NCBI GenBank assembly: GCA_965230065.1
Contig: OZ245942.1
Location: 4,650,001 to 4,714,000, forward strand
Reading direction: 5' to 3'
DNA length: 64,000 nt
From: G965230065 sp965230065
GTDB taxonomy: Bacteria; Bacteroidota; Bacteroidia; Cytophagales; Cyclobacteriaceae
Each line of letters starts with the position of its first letter. Positions within the stretch are counted from its first letter, which is position 1. The notes beneath the pieces were generated by a model. That model was not told the origin of the DNA. It saw only the letters and a program-made list of their open reading frames with translations, and made no database searches. This document shows positions 27,046 through 35,723 of this stretch, one piece after another. Both the position numbers and the translations under genes were made by a program.

Positions 27046-28335
27046 TTGAACGCACTCGGAAAACACATATTCGTAGAACTTTATCAATGCAACCCTTCGT
27101 TGCTCAACGATGTGGTGCATATTGAAAAATGTATGGAAACCGCTGCCGAAAAAGCGCAGGCTACCATAATAAATTCCACGTTTCATCATTTTTCACCACA
27201 TGGGGTCTCGGGCGTAGTCGTTATACAGGAAAGTCATTTGGCCATCCACACCTGGCCTGAGTTTGGGTTTGCTGCGGTGGATATATTCACTTGTGGCGAT
27301 ACCATCAACCCTTTGGCTGCGTATGAACATATCAAAACTGATTTACAGTCAGCCCACAGTTCGGTTACCGAAATGCAACGGGGTTTGCTGGATACTGAGC
27401 CGATTAAACAATTTGAACCGGATAATAATTCATTTTCCAAACAAAGACAGGAAATCAAAAGAACACGGGATATTTGGTTTACCGAAAGGAGTGAAGATAT
27501 AGCCATTTCGCTCAGGCATGCGGGGGAAAAGTTATATCATGCACAATCCCAGTTCCAAACCGTGGAAGTATACCAAACCCATGCATACGGCAAGATGCTC
27601 ACACTGAACGGACGTATCATGTGTACGGAAAAAGACGAATTTGCCTACCATGAAATGATTGCCCAAGTGCCTATGCTTTCCCATCCAAACCCCAGGCGGG
27701 TGCTGATTATTGGGGGGGGCGACGGGGGCACGGCACGTGAAGTTTTGAAGCACGAATTTTTGGAAGAAGCCGTGTTGGTAGAAATTGATGAAAAAGTGAT
27801 TGAAGCTTCCAAAAAACATTTTCCTTCCCTGGCTTCGGCTTTTTCTCATCCCAAATTATCCTTAAAAATTGAAGACGGCATTAAGTACGTGCAGCAAACC
27901 GCAGATGCCAGCTTTGATGTGGTCATTATGGATATTACAGACCCGGCAGGACTGGCCGATTCTTTATTTACAAAAGCATTTTACCGTGAAATTTATCGTA
28001 TTTTGAAAGAGGAAGGCATGGTGGTAACCCAGAGCGAATCGCCTTATTACCACGCTGATATTTTCCGGCAAATTTTCGCGGATTTTCAAACTATTTTCGG
28101 AGGAGACAAAGTGCATACCTACCTGACGCATGTGCCCACGTACCCTACCGGCATGTGGAGCTTTACATGTGCCATAAAAGGAAATACATACTCTTTGCAT
28201 GATGTTGATGAAGAGAAAATTACAGCATTTACCCGGAAAAATGATTTGCAATATTACAATGCGCCCATTCACCGGGCGGCTTTTGCATTGCCTGGTTTCA
28301 TTAGCAAAATGCTGAAAATTCCAGGCACTGAATAA
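27046..28335 (+). CDS. S-adenosylmethionine decarboxylase-spermidine synthase fusion (SpeD-SpeE)
   Basis: One 429-residue protein with both enzymes that make spermidine from putrescine and AdoMet. Residues 1-115 are a bacterial class-1b SpeD: the self-cleavage pair Glu62-Ser63 lies in VIQESHLAIHTWPE, His68 and Cys83 (DIFTCGD) match the known processing and catalytic residues, so a pyruvoyl group can form. A short linker (about 118-145) leads to spermidine synthase: KMLTLNGRIMCTEKDEFAYH, IGGGDGGTAREVL, VEIDEKVIEASKKHF, DITDPAGLADSLFT with the catalytic Asp, and GMWSFTCA. Translation starts at TTG. The start is fixed by homology of MNALGKHIFVELYQC to other SpeD N termini. Confidence 0.93.
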   Translation: MNALGKHIFVELYQCNPSLLNDVVHIEKCMETAAEKAQATIINSTFHHFSPHGVSGVVVIQESHLAIHTWPEFGFAAVDIFTCGDTINPLAAYEHIKTDLQSAHSSVTEMQRGLLDTEPIKQFEPDNNSFSKQRQEIKRTRDIWFTERSEDIAISLRHAGEKLYHAQSQFQTVEVYQTHAYGKMLTLNGRIMCTEKDEFAYHEMIAQVPMLSHPNPRRVLIIGGGDGGTAREVLKHEFLEEAVLVEIDEKVIEASKKHFPSLASAFSHPKLSLKIEDGIKYVQQTADASFDVVIMDITDPAGLADSLFTKAFYREIYRILKEEGMVVTQSESPYYHADIFRQIFADFQTIFGGDKVHTYLTHVPTYPTGMWSFTCAIKGNTYSLHDVDEEKITAFTRKNDLQYYNAPIHRAAFALPGFISKMLKIPGTE

Positions 28336-28641
28336 CAAATCCTGAATAATTCCCAAAATTCAAACGCCAATGACCAAAAGAGCCCTTTCAAATAAAATCA
28401 TCAGAGGTAGAACCATTTTAACTTTGATGAACGGTTACTACAAAAAAGTTAATTATTTTCCCCGATTTGACTGTATTTGTCGAAACTTTATATAATTTTT
28501 GCCCGGTAAGCAGGTTATCTAATCGCAGCATTTTTCAGATTTTTTACACTGTATAAGTATTTTATTCCTGCTTCTTTTGTTTATATCGTTTTGAATTTCA
28601 GGGATTTATTTATCTATCATTAAATCATAGCATTATATTAA
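28336..28641 (+). other. 306-bp intergenic spacer before parE
   Basis: AT-rich, no gene seen. It must hold the parE promoter; TATAATTTTTG near 28491 resembles a -7 box with one extra T, but no clean -33/-7 pair could be fixed. Confidence 0.4.
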
Positions 28642-30495
28642 ATGGCAGCAGTTACTTACGACGAAAGTAGTATTAAATCACTCGACTGGCGGGAGCATAT
28701 CCGCTTGCGCCCGGGTATGTACATCGGAAAACTGGGAGATGGCTCGGCTTACGACGATGGTATTTATGTGCTGGTAAAAGAAGTAATTGACAACAGCATT
28801 GACGAGCACACCATGGGGCATGGCAAAACCATTGAGGTGAAAGTTACCGAAAAAAGTGTGGAAATCCGGGATTACGGACGGGGCATTCCGTTGGGAAAAG
28901 TCGTAGACTGTGTATCAAAAATCAACACCGGTGGAAAGTACGATTCATCGGCTTTTCAAAAATCAGTGGGTTTGAACGGAGTAGGTACCAAAGCGGTGAA
29001 CGCCCTTTCTACCAAGTTTAAGGTGCAAAGCTTCCGGGAAAATAAAACCAAACTGGCAGAATTTGAGCAGGGCAACCTCATCAACGATGCCAAAGTTAGA
29101 AAGTCTGATGACCGAAATGGCACGCTCATCGTTTTTGAGCCGGATGATAATGTTTTCAAAAACTACCATTTTCGCCCGCAGTTTCTGGAAAACCTCATGT
29201 GGAACTATGCCTACCTGAATGCCGGGCTTACCATCAACTTCAATGGGCAAAAGTACCACTCGGCCAACGGGCTGCTGGACCTGCTCAAGCGGCATACCGA
29301 TGAGGAAAGTTTGCGTTACCCCATTATCCACCTGAAAGGGGAAGATATTGAAATTGCGATGTCGCACACCAATCAGTATGGTGAAGACTACTATTCTTTC
29401 GTTAACGGGCAATACACCACCCAGGGCGGAACGCATTTGGCAGCATTTCGTGAAGCCGTGGTGAAAGCAGTGCGGGAATTTTTCAAAAAGGATTACGATG
29501 CTGCCGACATAAGGGCTTCCATTTCCGCAGCCATTTCAATCAGGGTGCAGGAGCCGGTGTTCGAATCCCAAACCAAAACCAAACTGGGATCTCAAAATGT
29601 AGGCCCAAAAGGCCCAACCGTACGTACATTCATCAACGACTTTGTAAAGGTTGAACTGGACAACTACCTGCACCAAAACGCTGAGACAGCCACAGCTTTG
29701 CAGAAACGCATTTTGCAGTCGGAGCGGGAGCGGAAGGAAATTGCAGGCATAAAAAAGCTGGCCAATGAACGCGCCAAAAAAGCCAATTTACACAACAAAA
29801 AATTGCGTGATTGCCGTATCCACTACGATGATACCAAAGGCGACAAGCAGGATGGTACCATGATTTTTATTACCGAGGGGGACTCGGCCAGCGGTTCCAT
29901 TACCAAATCGAGGGATGTGCAAACCCAGGCTGTATTTTCGTTGCGGGGCAAACCTTTGAACTGTTTCAACCTTACCAAAAAGGTGGTGTATGAAAATGAG
30001 GAGTTCAACCTGCTGCAACATGCCCTGAACATAGAAGACGGGCTGGAAGGGTTGCGCTACAACAAAATCATCATTGCTACCGATGCCGATGTGGATGGTA
30101 TGCACATACGCCTGCTATTGGTTACCTTCTTTTTGCAGTTTTTTCCTGAGCTTATCAAAAAAGGACATTTATTTATTTTGGATACCCCTTTGTTCAGGGT
30201 GCGCAACAAGAAAGAAACCATTTATTGCTATAGTGAAGAAGAGAAGCAACAAGCCGTACAAAAGCTGGGCGGAAAACCCGAAATTACCCGCTTCAAAGGA
30301 TTGGGCGAAATTTCACCGGAAGAATTCGGAACGTTCATTGGTGACGATATTCGTGTGGAACCAGTTATTTTGGAAGAAAAAATGAACATCAAGAAGTTAT
30401 TGCAATTTTATATGGGCAAAAACACCCCCGACCGCCAAAACTTCATCGTAGACCATCTGCGTGTGGAGAAGGATTTGGTGGAAGAAGTGGCTTAA
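28642..30495 (+). CDS. parE: DNA topoisomerase IV subunit B (ParE)
   Basis: ATPase subunit of topoisomerase IV, which decatenates daughter chromosomes. GHKL ATPase: RPGMYIGKLGDG, LVKEVIDNSIDEHTMGHG, IRDYGRGIPLG, GLNGVGTKAVNALS. Transducer region follows, then TOPRIM: ITEGDSASGSITKSRD and IATDADVDGMHIRLLL with the metal-binding acidic residues, and RFKGLGEISPEEFG. Length 617 aa suits ParE rather than a long GyrB. Its partner parC lies 1.2 kb downstream, separated by a broken toxin-antitoxin module and an exonuclease gene, instead of being adjacent. Confidence 0.93.
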   Translation: MAAVTYDESSIKSLDWREHIRLRPGMYIGKLGDGSAYDDGIYVLVKEVIDNSIDEHTMGHGKTIEVKVTEKSVEIRDYGRGIPLGKVVDCVSKINTGGKYDSSAFQKSVGLNGVGTKAVNALSTKFKVQSFRENKTKLAEFEQGNLINDAKVRKSDDRNGTLIVFEPDDNVFKNYHFRPQFLENLMWNYAYLNAGLTINFNGQKYHSANGLLDLLKRHTDEESLRYPIIHLKGEDIEIAMSHTNQYGEDYYSFVNGQYTTQGGTHLAAFREAVVKAVREFFKKDYDAADIRASISAAISIRVQEPVFESQTKTKLGSQNVGPKGPTVRTFINDFVKVELDNYLHQNAETATALQKRILQSERERKEIAGIKKLANERAKKANLHNKKLRDCRIHYDDTKGDKQDGTMIFITEGDSASGSITKSRDVQTQAVFSLRGKPLNCFNLTKKVVYENEEFNLLQHALNIEDGLEGLRYNKIIIATDADVDGMHIRLLLVTFFLQFFPELIKKGHLFILDTPLFRVRNKKETIYCYSEEEKQQAVQKLGGKPEITRFKGLGEISPEEFGTFIGDDIRVEPVILEEKMNIKKLLQFYMGKNTPDRQNFIVDHLRVEKDLVEEVA

Positions 30496-30580
30496 CGACC
30501 AAAAACCCTGGCATGTGGCACACAGGACAGTTAAAAAGGTATGTGTGCCACAGACCTTGGGTTAAGAGGAGGAAGTGGCT
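30485..30580 (+). repeat. hairpin element at the 3' end of parE with duplicated flank
   Basis: GTGGCACACA and TGTGTGCCAC form a perfect 10-bp stem that extends imperfectly to about 22 bp. On both sides stands GAAGTGGCTT: once as the last codons of parE (30485) and again at about 30571. The element looks like a small insertion that duplicated its target, and may also serve as terminator. Confidence 0.5.
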
Positions 30581-30600
30581 TGATCAAAACGCGTAATATT

Positions 30601-30936
30601 ATGAAAAGACAATCTAACTTATCAGAAAGAATTACCATCAATCCTAAAGTGATGGTGGGCAAACCCGCGCGGCGTCCGCAACCATTAGAAACATGCGCAT
30701 TACTGTTGAACAAATATTGAAAGCTTTGGGCAATGGTGGTTACTATGGATAAAGATTTTGGAGAAATAGTATATAAATCACATAAGCCACACAATGGTGT
30801 TCTATTATTAAGGTTAGAAGATGAATCAGCAGCAGAAAATGCACGTATTGTACGATATATTATTGAACATTTCTCTGAAGGAATTGGCGGTAAGTTTTGT
30901 GTTTATCAACAAGGAAGGTTCCGCATTCGCAAATAG
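30601..30936 (+). pseudogene. decayed DUF433/DUF5615 toxin-antitoxin module
   Basis: Two half genes in different frames. From ATG 30601 the frame reads RITINPKVMVGKP, the start of a DUF433 antitoxin, then shifts after 30666 where about 17 bases (GCGCGGCGTCCGCAACC) replace the expected codon. In the next frame the match resumes as IRNMRITVEQILKALGNG. Directly joined is the C-terminal half of a DUF5615 PIN-like toxin (30734-30936): VVTMDKDFGEIVYKSHKPHN then GVLLLRL. The antitoxin C terminus and the toxin N terminus (about 50 residues with the first catalytic Asp) are missing. Thus a frameshift plus an internal deletion; the remaining 67-codon toxin fragment should be inactive. Confidence 0.7.
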
Positions 30937-30956
30937 TTGAATTAAATTATTAGTCA

Positions 30957-31580
30957 ATGAACTTCACCGCCATAGATTTTGAAACAGCCAATACCCAGCG
31001 GAGCAGTGCGTGTGCTATCGGACTGGCGATGGTGGAAGATGGAAAGCTGCGGGAAACGAAGCATTTTCTTATCAAACCCACGCCCAACTATTTCAATGCT
31101 ATTAATATCAGCATTCACGGCATCAGTGCCGAAACAGTGACAAATGCATTTACTTTTGAAGAGTTGTGGGATGAACTGAAGCCTTTTTTGGAAAACAGGC
31201 TTATCGTTGCCCACAACGCCGCGTTTGATTTGAGTGTTCTGCGCTATTCGCTGGATGCTTACGGGCTGTTGTACCCTGAACTGGAGTACGCCTGCTCACT
31301 GGTGCTGGCCAGGAAATTATTACCCGGCAGGGCAAAATACAATTTAGCTGCCTTGTCTGATTTTTTTGATATTCCCTTGCAGCACCACCAGGCAGAAAGT
31401 GATGCAGCCGCCTGTGCCCAAATATTGTTGCGGTTGGCCGAAAAGCATGAAATCAACTGCATGTACGAGCTGGTTGCCGCTGCAAAATACCGCGTAGGCT
31501 GGGTACAGCAAAGCAGCTATGCCGCCTTTTGCGGGTTGCATCGAAAACAAAGAGTGAAATTGAAACCTGAACAAGTTTAA
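30957..31580 (+). CDS. DEDDh 3'-5' exonuclease (DNA polymerase III epsilon-like)
   Basis: Exonuclease of the DnaQ/RNase T superfamily, 207 aa. Exo I: FTAIDFETAN (Asp/Glu metal ligands at about residues 7 and 9); Exo II: IVAHNAAFDLSVLRYSLDA (Asp); Exo III: HHQAESDAAACAQILL (His and Asp), the DEDDh arrangement. The remaining 35 C-terminal residues are basic. It probably acts in DNA repair. It lies between the remains of a toxin-antitoxin module and parC, 119 bp before parC. Confidence 0.88.
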   Translation: MNFTAIDFETANTQRSSACAIGLAMVEDGKLRETKHFLIKPTPNYFNAINISIHGISAETVTNAFTFEELWDELKPFLENRLIVAHNAAFDLSVLRYSLDAYGLLYPELEYACSLVLARKLLPGRAKYNLAALSDFFDIPLQHHQAESDAAACAQILLRLAEKHEINCMYELVAAAKYRVGWVQQSSYAAFCGLHRKQRVKLKPEQV

Positions 31581-31581
31581 T

Positions 31582-31690
31582 GCGGTCTGCATCGGCCGTC
31601 CGACGCCGCTGCGGTTTAATGTTTATAGTTTCAAGTTTGTAGTTTAACTATAAACAACCAACTTGAAACTTAAAACAAAAAACTTGAAAT
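31582..31690 (+). repeat. GC-rich hairpin plus GTTTATAGTT patch upstream of parC
   Basis: A GC-rich stem (GCATCGG/CCGACGC within 31588-31606) is followed by GTTTATAGTT/AACTATAAAC (31621-31656) and several CTTGAAACTT units ending 10 bp before the parC ATG. The AT-rich part repeats the unit found before speDE at 26993. Confidence 0.5.
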
Positions 31691-31699
31691 AAATAAGCC

Positions 31700-34318
31700 A
31701 TGACAGAAGAAACCGAAGAACTATTACAACACGACAACGAGAACATACAAAAGTTTTATAAAAGCTGGTTCCTGGATTATGCTTCTTACGTAATTCTGGA
31801 ACGGGCAGTGCCTGCCGTAGAAGATGGGCTGAAGCCTGTACAACGCCGCATCATGCATGCCATGAAAGAGATGGACGACGGGCGGTACAACAAAGTGGCC
31901 AACATCATCGGGCAAACCATGCAGTACCACCCGCATGGCGATGCGTCTATTGGGGATGCGATGGTTTCCCTCGGCCAGAAAGACCTGCTCATTGACACTC
32001 AGGGAAACTGGGGCGATGTACGCACGGGCGATGGTGCAGCAGCCCCTCGTTATATTGAAGCTCGTTTATCAAAGTTTGCCCAGGATGTACTTTTCAATCC
32101 ACAAACCACCGAGTGGCAGCTTTCGTATGACGGGCGCAAAAAAGAACCGGTTACTTTGCCCGTAAAGTTTCCCCTGCTGTTGGCACAAGGCGTAGAAGGG
32201 ATTGCTGTTGGGCTTTCTACCAAAATTTTGCCCCACAACTTTTGCGAATTGCTGGAAGGTTGTATCAGTCTGTTAAAAAACAAAAAAGTACAGCTTTACC
32301 CCGACTTTGCTACCGGGGGTATGATTGATGTTACAGACTACACCCAGGGAAAACGGGGTGGAAGAGTACGGGTGCGGGCACTCATTGAAGAAGTTGACAA
32401 AAAAACACTTGCTATCCGGGATATTCCCTATGGTAATACTACCATCAGCCTGATCGATTCTATTGTGAAGGCCAATGACAAAGGCAAAATCAAAATCAAG
32501 AAGGTGGTGGATAATACCGCCAAAGATGTGGAAATTTTGGTGCAACTCGCCCCCGGTCAATCGCCCCAGATTACCACAGATGCCTTGTATGCTTTTACTG
32601 ACTGTGAAGTCTCTATTTCGCCTAATGCCTGTGTAATTATTGAGGATAAGCCGCATTTTATCACAGTTGTTGATTTGCTCAGGCAGTCTACCGAACAAAC
32701 GGTAGCATTGCTCACCCGTGAACTGGAAATCCGCCGGCACGAGCTGATGGAAAAAATCCTTTTTTCTTCCCTGGAGAAAATTTTCATAGAAAACCGCATC
32801 TATCGGGATATTGAGGAAGCCGAAACCTGGGAAGATGTACTAGGGCGCATTGACAAAGGGCTGGAACCTTTTAAATCTCAATTTTACCGGGAAATTACCG
32901 AAGACGACCTGGTACGGCTCACTGAAATTAAAATCAAGCGTATTTCTAAGTTTGACAGCTTCAAAGCCGATGAGATAATGAAAAAATTACAGGCCGAGCT
33001 GAAAGAGGTGGAGTACAACCTGGAGCATATTACAGAGTATGCCATCAGTTATTACAAAAACCTGCTTGAAAAATACGGAAAGGGAAAAGAACGAAAAACG
33101 GTCATCAAAACTTTTGATACCATTGCGGCCAATGTGGTGGCGGCCAACAATGCCAAGCTGTACGTAAACCGCAAAGATGGTTTTATTGGCACAGGGCTGA
33201 AAAAAGACGAGTTTGTTACCGATTGTTCTGATATTGACGACATCATCGTATTCCGGGCCGATGGCAAATGCATGGTTTCCCGCATTGATGACAAAGTATT
33301 TGTTGGCAAAGACATTCTCCATGTAGATGTGTTCAAGAAAAACGACGAGCGCAAAGTGTACAACATGGCGTACCTGGACGGGAAAACAGGACGGGCGATG
33401 GTGAAACGCTTTCAGGTGCTGGCCGTTACTCGCGATAAAGAATATGACCTTACCAAAGGCACAAAAGGCTCTAAAACGCTTTATTTTACCGCAAATGCCA
33501 ATGCCGAAGCTGAGGTTATTACGGTTTACCTCACCGCACGCAGCCGTGCCCGCATCAAAACTTTTGACTTTGACTTTGCCACCCTGGAAATTAAAGGAAG
33601 GGGCGCCAATGGTAATATTCTTACAAAATACCCTATCCGAAAAATAGAATTGAAGGAGCAGGGCGAGTCTACCCTGGGTGGGATTGACATTTGGTACGAT
33701 GATATTACGGGCAAGCTCAATACCGATAAAAGAGGAAAAAAACTGGGTACTTTTGAAGGAGAAGACCAGTTATTGGCCATTTACAAAGACGGAAGCTACG
33801 TACTCACCAATTATGAACTTACCAATAAATATGAACCTGAAAACACTCTGTTGCTGGAAAAGTTTGATCCGGAAAAAGTGATTTCTGCTGTTTATTATGA
33901 TGGCAATAACAAGCAACACTACGTGAAGCGTTTCAATATAGAAACTTCTACGCCAGACAAGCGGTTCAGCTTTATTACAGAAGCCCGCAGCTCCCGCCTT
34001 GAAGTTGCCACCACTAACCCAACCCCTCAGGTTATGGTGAAGGTAGCCATAAAAGGTAACAAAACCGAAGAAAAATACTTTGACCTGGACATGGTGGTGG
34101 ATGTTAAAGGGTGGAAAGCCATGGGTAATAAACTTACCAATGACAAAGTGAAGAAAATCATGCTGGTTCAGAATGAAGCCCCATCAGAAAAAGAAGAAGA
34201 AAAAAAGCCGGAGAATGATGAAGTGCGAACCAGTGGCGACCAAGTTGAATGGAAAATGGGGAGTAATAATGGCGAAAGTGATGAGGATCCGGATAAGCCA
34301 CAATTAGGTTTGTTTTAA
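31700..34318 (+). CDS. parC: DNA topoisomerase IV subunit A (ParC)
   Basis: DNA-cleaving subunit of topoisomerase IV. The breakage-reunion domain starts FLDYASYVILERAVPAVEDG, with GLKPVQRRIMHAM, YHPHGDASIGDAMV and the active-site Tyr in GAAAPRYIEARL (about residue 118). The coiled-coil and gate region runs to about 460. The C-terminal beta-pinwheel is divergent, as in Bacteroidota. The last 45 residues are an acidic, disordered tail (EKEEEKKPENDE). 872 aa. It lies apart from parE (see the interval 30.5-31.6 kb). Confidence 0.93.
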   Translation: MTEETEELLQHDNENIQKFYKSWFLDYASYVILERAVPAVEDGLKPVQRRIMHAMKEMDDGRYNKVANIIGQTMQYHPHGDASIGDAMVSLGQKDLLIDTQGNWGDVRTGDGAAAPRYIEARLSKFAQDVLFNPQTTEWQLSYDGRKKEPVTLPVKFPLLLAQGVEGIAVGLSTKILPHNFCELLEGCISLLKNKKVQLYPDFATGGMIDVTDYTQGKRGGRVRVRALIEEVDKKTLAIRDIPYGNTTISLIDSIVKANDKGKIKIKKVVDNTAKDVEILVQLAPGQSPQITTDALYAFTDCEVSISPNACVIIEDKPHFITVVDLLRQSTEQTVALLTRELEIRRHELMEKILFSSLEKIFIENRIYRDIEEAETWEDVLGRIDKGLEPFKSQFYREITEDDLVRLTEIKIKRISKFDSFKADEIMKKLQAELKEVEYNLEHITEYAISYYKNLLEKYGKGKERKTVIKTFDTIAANVVAANNAKLYVNRKDGFIGTGLKKDEFVTDCSDIDDIIVFRADGKCMVSRIDDKVFVGKDILHVDVFKKNDERKVYNMAYLDGKTGRAMVKRFQVLAVTRDKEYDLTKGTKGSKTLYFTANANAEAEVITVYLTARSRARIKTFDFDFATLEIKGRGANGNILTKYPIRKIELKEQGESTLGGIDIWYDDITGKLNTDKRGKKLGTFEGEDQLLAIYKDGSYVLTNYELTNKYEPENTLLLEKFDPEKVISAVYYDGNNKQHYVKRFNIETSTPDKRFSFITEARSSRLEVATTNPTPQVMVKVAIKGNKTEEKYFDLDMVVDVKGWKAMGNKLTNDKVKKIMLVQNEAPSEKEEEKKPENDEVRTSGDQVEWKMGSNNGESDEDPDKPQLGLF

Positions 34319-34349
34319 AATTCACGGTTGTGACAAGCAAATATATTTA

Positions 34350-34460
34350 GCCATAACCGACGGAGCACGGACATCCCTGTCCGTGTAATCCAAAGTTATA
34401 ATGCAATCTTGTCATCTGATTCGGTGTATGCGGGCTGAGAAGCCCGCAATCCCTACCCAA
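34350..34460 (+). repeat. dispersed-type repeat with two hairpins after parC
   Basis: CACGGACA/TGTCCGTG (34366-34385) and TGCGGGCT-GAGA-AGCCCGCA (34429-34448) stand 43 bp apart in an otherwise gene-free spacer (34319-34613). No T run follows, so they look like an REP-type repeat more than plain terminators. Confidence 0.5.
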
Positions 34461-34613
34461 AGTTTTTATCAGGATAGCCCAAGAAAATATTCTTTTTGAA
34501 AACCATACAAACAAAGCCCCTGCCGTGAAAAGCGCGATAGATAAGGTGTTAACAAAAAAATAACAACTATAATTTAACACCTTAAGTGATTTTTTGCTAC
34601 CTTCATTAGATTA

Positions 34614-35635
34614 ACGTGAGTTATGGGTTTAAATAATTGATAATTAGCCTTTTATAAGGGAAAAGGTTACAAAATTTAAGAAATTAGAAGCGCTAACATC
34701 TAAAACTTAATTCTGTAACCTATGCTACACGAAGATAAAGAAAATAAACTCATAGAACTATTCATTACCGTGGACGATTTTTGTATTGCTCTGGAAAACT
34801 GGAAAAGCCAACATCCAAAGTTTTGTACCTCAGTGACAAACCAACCTTTCATGAGTGATAGCGAAATGCTCACTATCCTGGTTTATTATCAGTATTCAGG
34901 TTATAAATGCTTTCAATACTATTATGAGGATTTTGTAGCAACTATTTTGAAGAGTTATTTTCCTCAACAAGTAAGCTACCCACGCTTTGTAGCCCTGATC
35001 CCCCGACTTTTGCCTGGGTTGTATCTATTGCTGAAGTGGTGTACTCTGCTGAGCCGACGCAGCAATTGTTATTTTATTGACTCCAAAAAGCTTCCTGTGT
35101 GCGATAACCGCCGGATTCATAACCATAAAGTATTTGATGGCTATGCGACTCGGGGTAAGTCCTCCACAGGCTGGTTTTTCGGCTTTAAAATACATTTGGT
35201 CATCAATAATTATGGGGAGATTATCAATTTTCTCTTTACAAGGGGCAATGTAGCAGATAATAATCAAGAAGTGCTCCGAGAGTTACTTACTGGCTTGAAA
35301 GGCCAGTGCTTTGGGGATAAAGGGTATATAACTAAGCTTTTTGAGGAATTCTATCAGCAAGGACTTCATCTCATTACCAAAGTGCGAAGCAATATGAAAA
35401 ATCGCCTGATCCCCTTAGCAGACTATCTGAAATTACGCAAACGAGCTGTAATTGAATCGGTCAATGATATACTAACCAGTGTTTTTGATTTAGAACATAC
35501 CCGGCACAGAAGTCCCATGAATGCATTAGCCCATATGATGGCTTCTCTGATTGCTTATTGTTTTTATCAGGATAAGCCTTCAGTATTTATAGCTCATCAA
35601 GAAAAACTATTGATTGCTTAACCCATAATTCACGT
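34614..35635 (+). mobile_element. complete IS982-family insertion sequence
   Basis: A 1022-bp element. Terminal inverted repeats: left ACGTGAGTTATGGGTTTAA and right, read inward, ACGTGAATTATGGGTTAAG. It is flanked by a 7-bp direct repeat TAGATTA (34607-34613 and 35636-35642), the expected size for IS982 target duplication. One transposase gene fills it. Intact ends, target duplication and open frame suggest a recent, possibly active insertion. Confidence 0.92.
34722..35621 (+). CDS. IS982-family transposase
   Basis: DDE transposase of 299 aa. The N-terminal region has the family motif MSDSEMLTILVYYQYSGYKCF. The catalytic core has CYFIDSKKLPVC (first Asp), VFDGYATRGKSSTGWFFGFK, GNVADNN and CFGDKGYI (second Asp), and the C-terminal ESVNDILTSVFDLEHTRHRS with the Glu. 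The frame is full length. The gene ends 14 bp inside the right inverted repeat boundary, as usual in this family. Confidence 0.95.
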   Translation: MLHEDKENKLIELFITVDDFCIALENWKSQHPKFCTSVTNQPFMSDSEMLTILVYYQYSGYKCFQYYYEDFVATILKSYFPQQVSYPRFVALIPRLLPGLYLLLKWCTLLSRRSNCYFIDSKKLPVCDNRRIHNHKVFDGYATRGKSSTGWFFGFKIHLVINNYGEIINFLFTRGNVADNNQEVLRELLTGLKGQCFGDKGYITKLFEEFYQQGLHLITKVRSNMKNRLIPLADYLKLRKRAVIESVNDILTSVFDLEHTRHRSPMNALAHMMASLIAYCFYQDKPSVFIAHQEKLLIA

Positions 35636-35723
35636 TAGATTATTAAGAGTTCAGCCGGAAATGTTTATTCCTGCATCCAGTGATGCAGTAGAAAAATAAC
35701 CAACAACCTAAACCTGATTTGTT

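Noticed and set aside
34347..34580. 77-codon minus-strand frame across the two-hairpin repeat
   Set aside because: It is translated repeat DNA; residue order follows the palindromes.
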